A stretch of DNA of 7,769 bases from JBMNOU01 sp050943215 (GTDB lineage: Bacteria; Bacillota; Clostridia; Christensenellales; SZUA-584): NCBI GenBank assembly GCA_050943215.1, contig JBMNOU010000078.1:1-7769 (forward strand), given 5' to 3'. Positions 6,673 to 7,769 of the stretch are shown piece by piece. The notes below the pieces were generated by a model, which was not told the DNA's origin, searched no databases, and saw only the letters and a program-made list of their open reading frames with translations. A program made the translations under genes and the position numbers. Position 1 is the stretch's first letter, and each line of letters begins with the position of its first letter.

Positions 6673-6739
6673 AATTACATTCTCTCCTGTATTCAATTAG
6701 CTGATTTATGAAACTTCTTATAGCAATTGATAATTACCA

Positions 6740-6762
6740 ATATAAGGATATTACCCTTATAT
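6740..6762 (-). promoter_or_regulatory. Hairpin across the aldolase stop codon
   Basis: ATATAAGG (6740-6747) and CCTTATAT (6755-6762) are perfectly complementary with a 7-nt loop. The stop codon of the aldolase gene (6757-6759) lies inside the stem. No T-run follows on the minus strand, so it is unlikely to terminate. It could mark an RNA processing or stability point between the aldolase and dehydrogenase cistrons. This is structural evidence only. Confidence 0.35.
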
Positions 6763-7548
6763 ATTATCCGTCATTTTACGCATCTCTTTACCCGAATTAA
6801 CCCATGGAACGATGCCATTAATTATTTCGTCTCCAAAACAGAAATGCTTTACACCCATATCGATATAGCGCTGAGCACTGCTGGCCGGCCCATATATCTC
6901 ACAACGCGGATGCACACCGTATTTTAACGCCGCTTCAATCATCTTCTTCTCGGCAGCATTAACTTCCTGTTCATATTCGTTTGGGTTTTTACCATTATTC
7001 ATCGAAAAATCAAACGGTCCAAATTGTACCATATCAACTCCGGGAATCGAGCAAATCTCTTCGATATTATCAATGGCTTCCTGTTTCTCAATCATGAAAG
7101 CGATCACAATATCATTAAGCCTATCGATATGCTGTGTCGGTGTACAAAAAGGCTGATAGCCTATCCATCTTCTACATGGGTAACCGAATCGGCCGTTGCT
7201 TTTGACATCGGCGCTAATCATATGTATTGTCTCACGCACCTCTTCGGGAGTCTTATGGTCGATAAAAAGTATGCTTTGGAATCCAGAAGCCAGCGCTTTT
7301 TGAGCAACATATCCGCGGTTTTGGAAATCTACTTTGATCATCGTTCCCATACCATGCAGCTCCGCAGCGCGTACAATGTTCTCCAAATCGGGCTGTGCAT
7401 ATGGCGAATATTCTGCAACAAATTCAATGTAATCATAGATTCCGCTTGAACCTACAGCCTCTGTTATAAAAGGCCATGTGCTCCATACCCTTGTTCCTAA
7501 AGTCGGCAGCCCGTTATTGAGCATTGCCCTTAATTTATTTTCTTTCAT
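6757..7548 (-). CDS. HpcH/HpaI aldolase/citrate lyase family protein, atypical active site
   Basis: A 263-residue TIM-barrel class II aldolase. Relatives cleave 4-hydroxy-2-oxoacids to pyruvate and an aldehyde with a divalent metal. The metal-site blocks are present: Glu154 (MIEKQEAIDN) and Asp180 (FGPFDFS). Family spacing is kept in GTRVWSTWP (18-26), LENIVRAAEL (55-64), RRWIGYQ (126-132) and PGVDMVQFGPFDFS (169-182). The usual EHG motif with the catalytic His aligns to Glu46-Tyr47-Ser48, and the usual active-site Arg aligns to Lys72 (MIKVD), so both catalytic residues seem replaced. ATG at 7548 is chosen because GGAG (7561-7558) sits 9 nt upstream; the in-frame ATG at 7554 is only 3 nt away, and TTG at 7563 overlaps the site. 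It lies 100 bp after the isomerase-like gene. The reaction is uncertain; it might be a non-canonical lyase or aldolase. Confidence 0.88.
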   Translation of the reverse strand: MKENKLRAMLNNGLPTLGTRVWSTWPFITEAVGSSGIYDYIEFVAEYSPYAQPDLENIVRAAELHGMGTMIKVDFQNRGYVAQKALASGFQSILFIDHKTPEEVRETIHMISADVKSNGRFGYPCRRWIGYQPFCTPTQHIDRLNDIVIAFMIEKQEAIDNIEEICSIPGVDMVQFGPFDFSMNNGKNPNEYEQEVNAAEKKMIEAALKYGVHPRCEIYGPASSAQRYIDMGVKHFCFGDEIINGIVPWVNSGKEMRKMTDNI

Positions 7549-7648
7549 GATCATTTTCTCCAATGTTTATGTTTTTATTTTTTTGCTTAACCAATATTAC
7601 CGAGCTTTTTATATCTCTATTTAAAGACTAAATACCGTAAGAATATAA

Positions 7649-7769
7649 TTAGATTTCTAGCATAGCCCATGCTTCATTTAAGGTTCTCTTCGCATTAGCA
7701 ATCACCAGTTCAGAGTCTTCATCCCCCCAGGGTTTTACCTCAAAGCTTAATATCGGAGGATTCTTTTTA
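7649..7769 (-). CDS. C-terminal end of a sugar phosphate isomerase/epimerase-like TIM-barrel protein (partial)
   Basis: The minus strand is open from the window edge to a TAA at 7651-7649, giving 39 residues: ILSFEVKPWGDEDSELVIAN is followed by a helix ending NEAWAMLEI. The strand motif SFEVKPWGDED followed by a helix with AKRTLNEAW is typical of the last strand and helix of the xylose isomerase-like (AP endonuclease 2) sugar phosphate isomerase/epimerase family, where the Glu near the strand end often binds the metal. The rest lies beyond 7769. Gene direction and spacing (100 bp, no clear terminator) suggest it is the upstream cistron of the aldolase-dehydrogenase-cyclase operon. A family call from 39 residues is moderate evidence only. 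Confidence 0.7.
   Translation of the reverse strand, partial: KKNPPILSFEVKPWGDEDSELVIANAKRTLNEAWAMLEI

Noticed and set aside
7024..7449. 141-codon plus-strand frame opposite the aldolase gene
   Set aside because: Antisense to a well-supported gene, with no ribosome binding site and no recognisable domain.

Overview
The window looks like a chromosomal segment from a low- to moderate-GC Gram-positive anaerobe of the Clostridia type. This is inferred from AT-rich intergenic DNA, strong GGAGG-type ribosome binding sites, an ECF-transporter substrate subunit, a LytR-CpsA-Psr (LCP) cell-wall enzyme with a long Thr-Pro linker, and a clostridial-style sugar-acid operon. No gene fixes the genus. I saw no tRNA, rRNA, CRISPR array, phage gene or replication origin.

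Layout. Left part (1-1972): a minus-strand ECF S-component (50-580) is divergent from a plus-strand aldo/keto reductase (995-1972). The ~415 bp between them holds a likely promoter for the transporter, an 11-bp-spaced direct repeat at its predicted transcript start, a perfect 14-bp palindrome upstream, and a terminator-like hairpin whose U-run abuts the transporter's ribosome binding site. That arrangement suggests an attenuated leader. Middle (1973-4131): after a terminator comes an LCP-family protein of 639 residues, with a membrane anchor, the LCP catalytic domain, a (Thr-Pro)n stalk encoded by near-identical DNA repeats, and a small C-terminal domain I do not recognise.

Convergent zone (4132-4999): this stretch has no intact gene but is not empty. 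It holds a decayed, internally deleted IS256/Mutator-type transposase on the minus strand, followed by a strong bidirectional terminator (4934-4978).

Right part (5000-7769): a minus-strand gene set reads, in transcription order, the C-terminal tail of a sugar phosphate isomerase/epimerase-like protein (runs off the window), an HpcH/HpaI-type aldolase, a D-2-hydroxyacid dehydrogenase and a metal-dependent cyclase-family hydrolase. The last two genes are 2 nt apart. Together they look like a catabolic operon for a sugar acid or related hydroxy/keto acid: isomerise, cleave by retro-aldol, reduce or oxidise a 2-hydroxy/2-oxo acid, and hydrolyse a lactone or amide. The substrate cannot be read from the sequence. 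The aldolase lacks the usual catalytic His and Arg of HpaI while keeping the metal ligands, so its reaction may differ from the textbook one.

The points most worth following up are the transporter leader, the atypical aldolase and its operon, and the length-variable-looking stalk repeats of the LCP protein. I did not find convincing evidence of a wholly new defence or mobile system.
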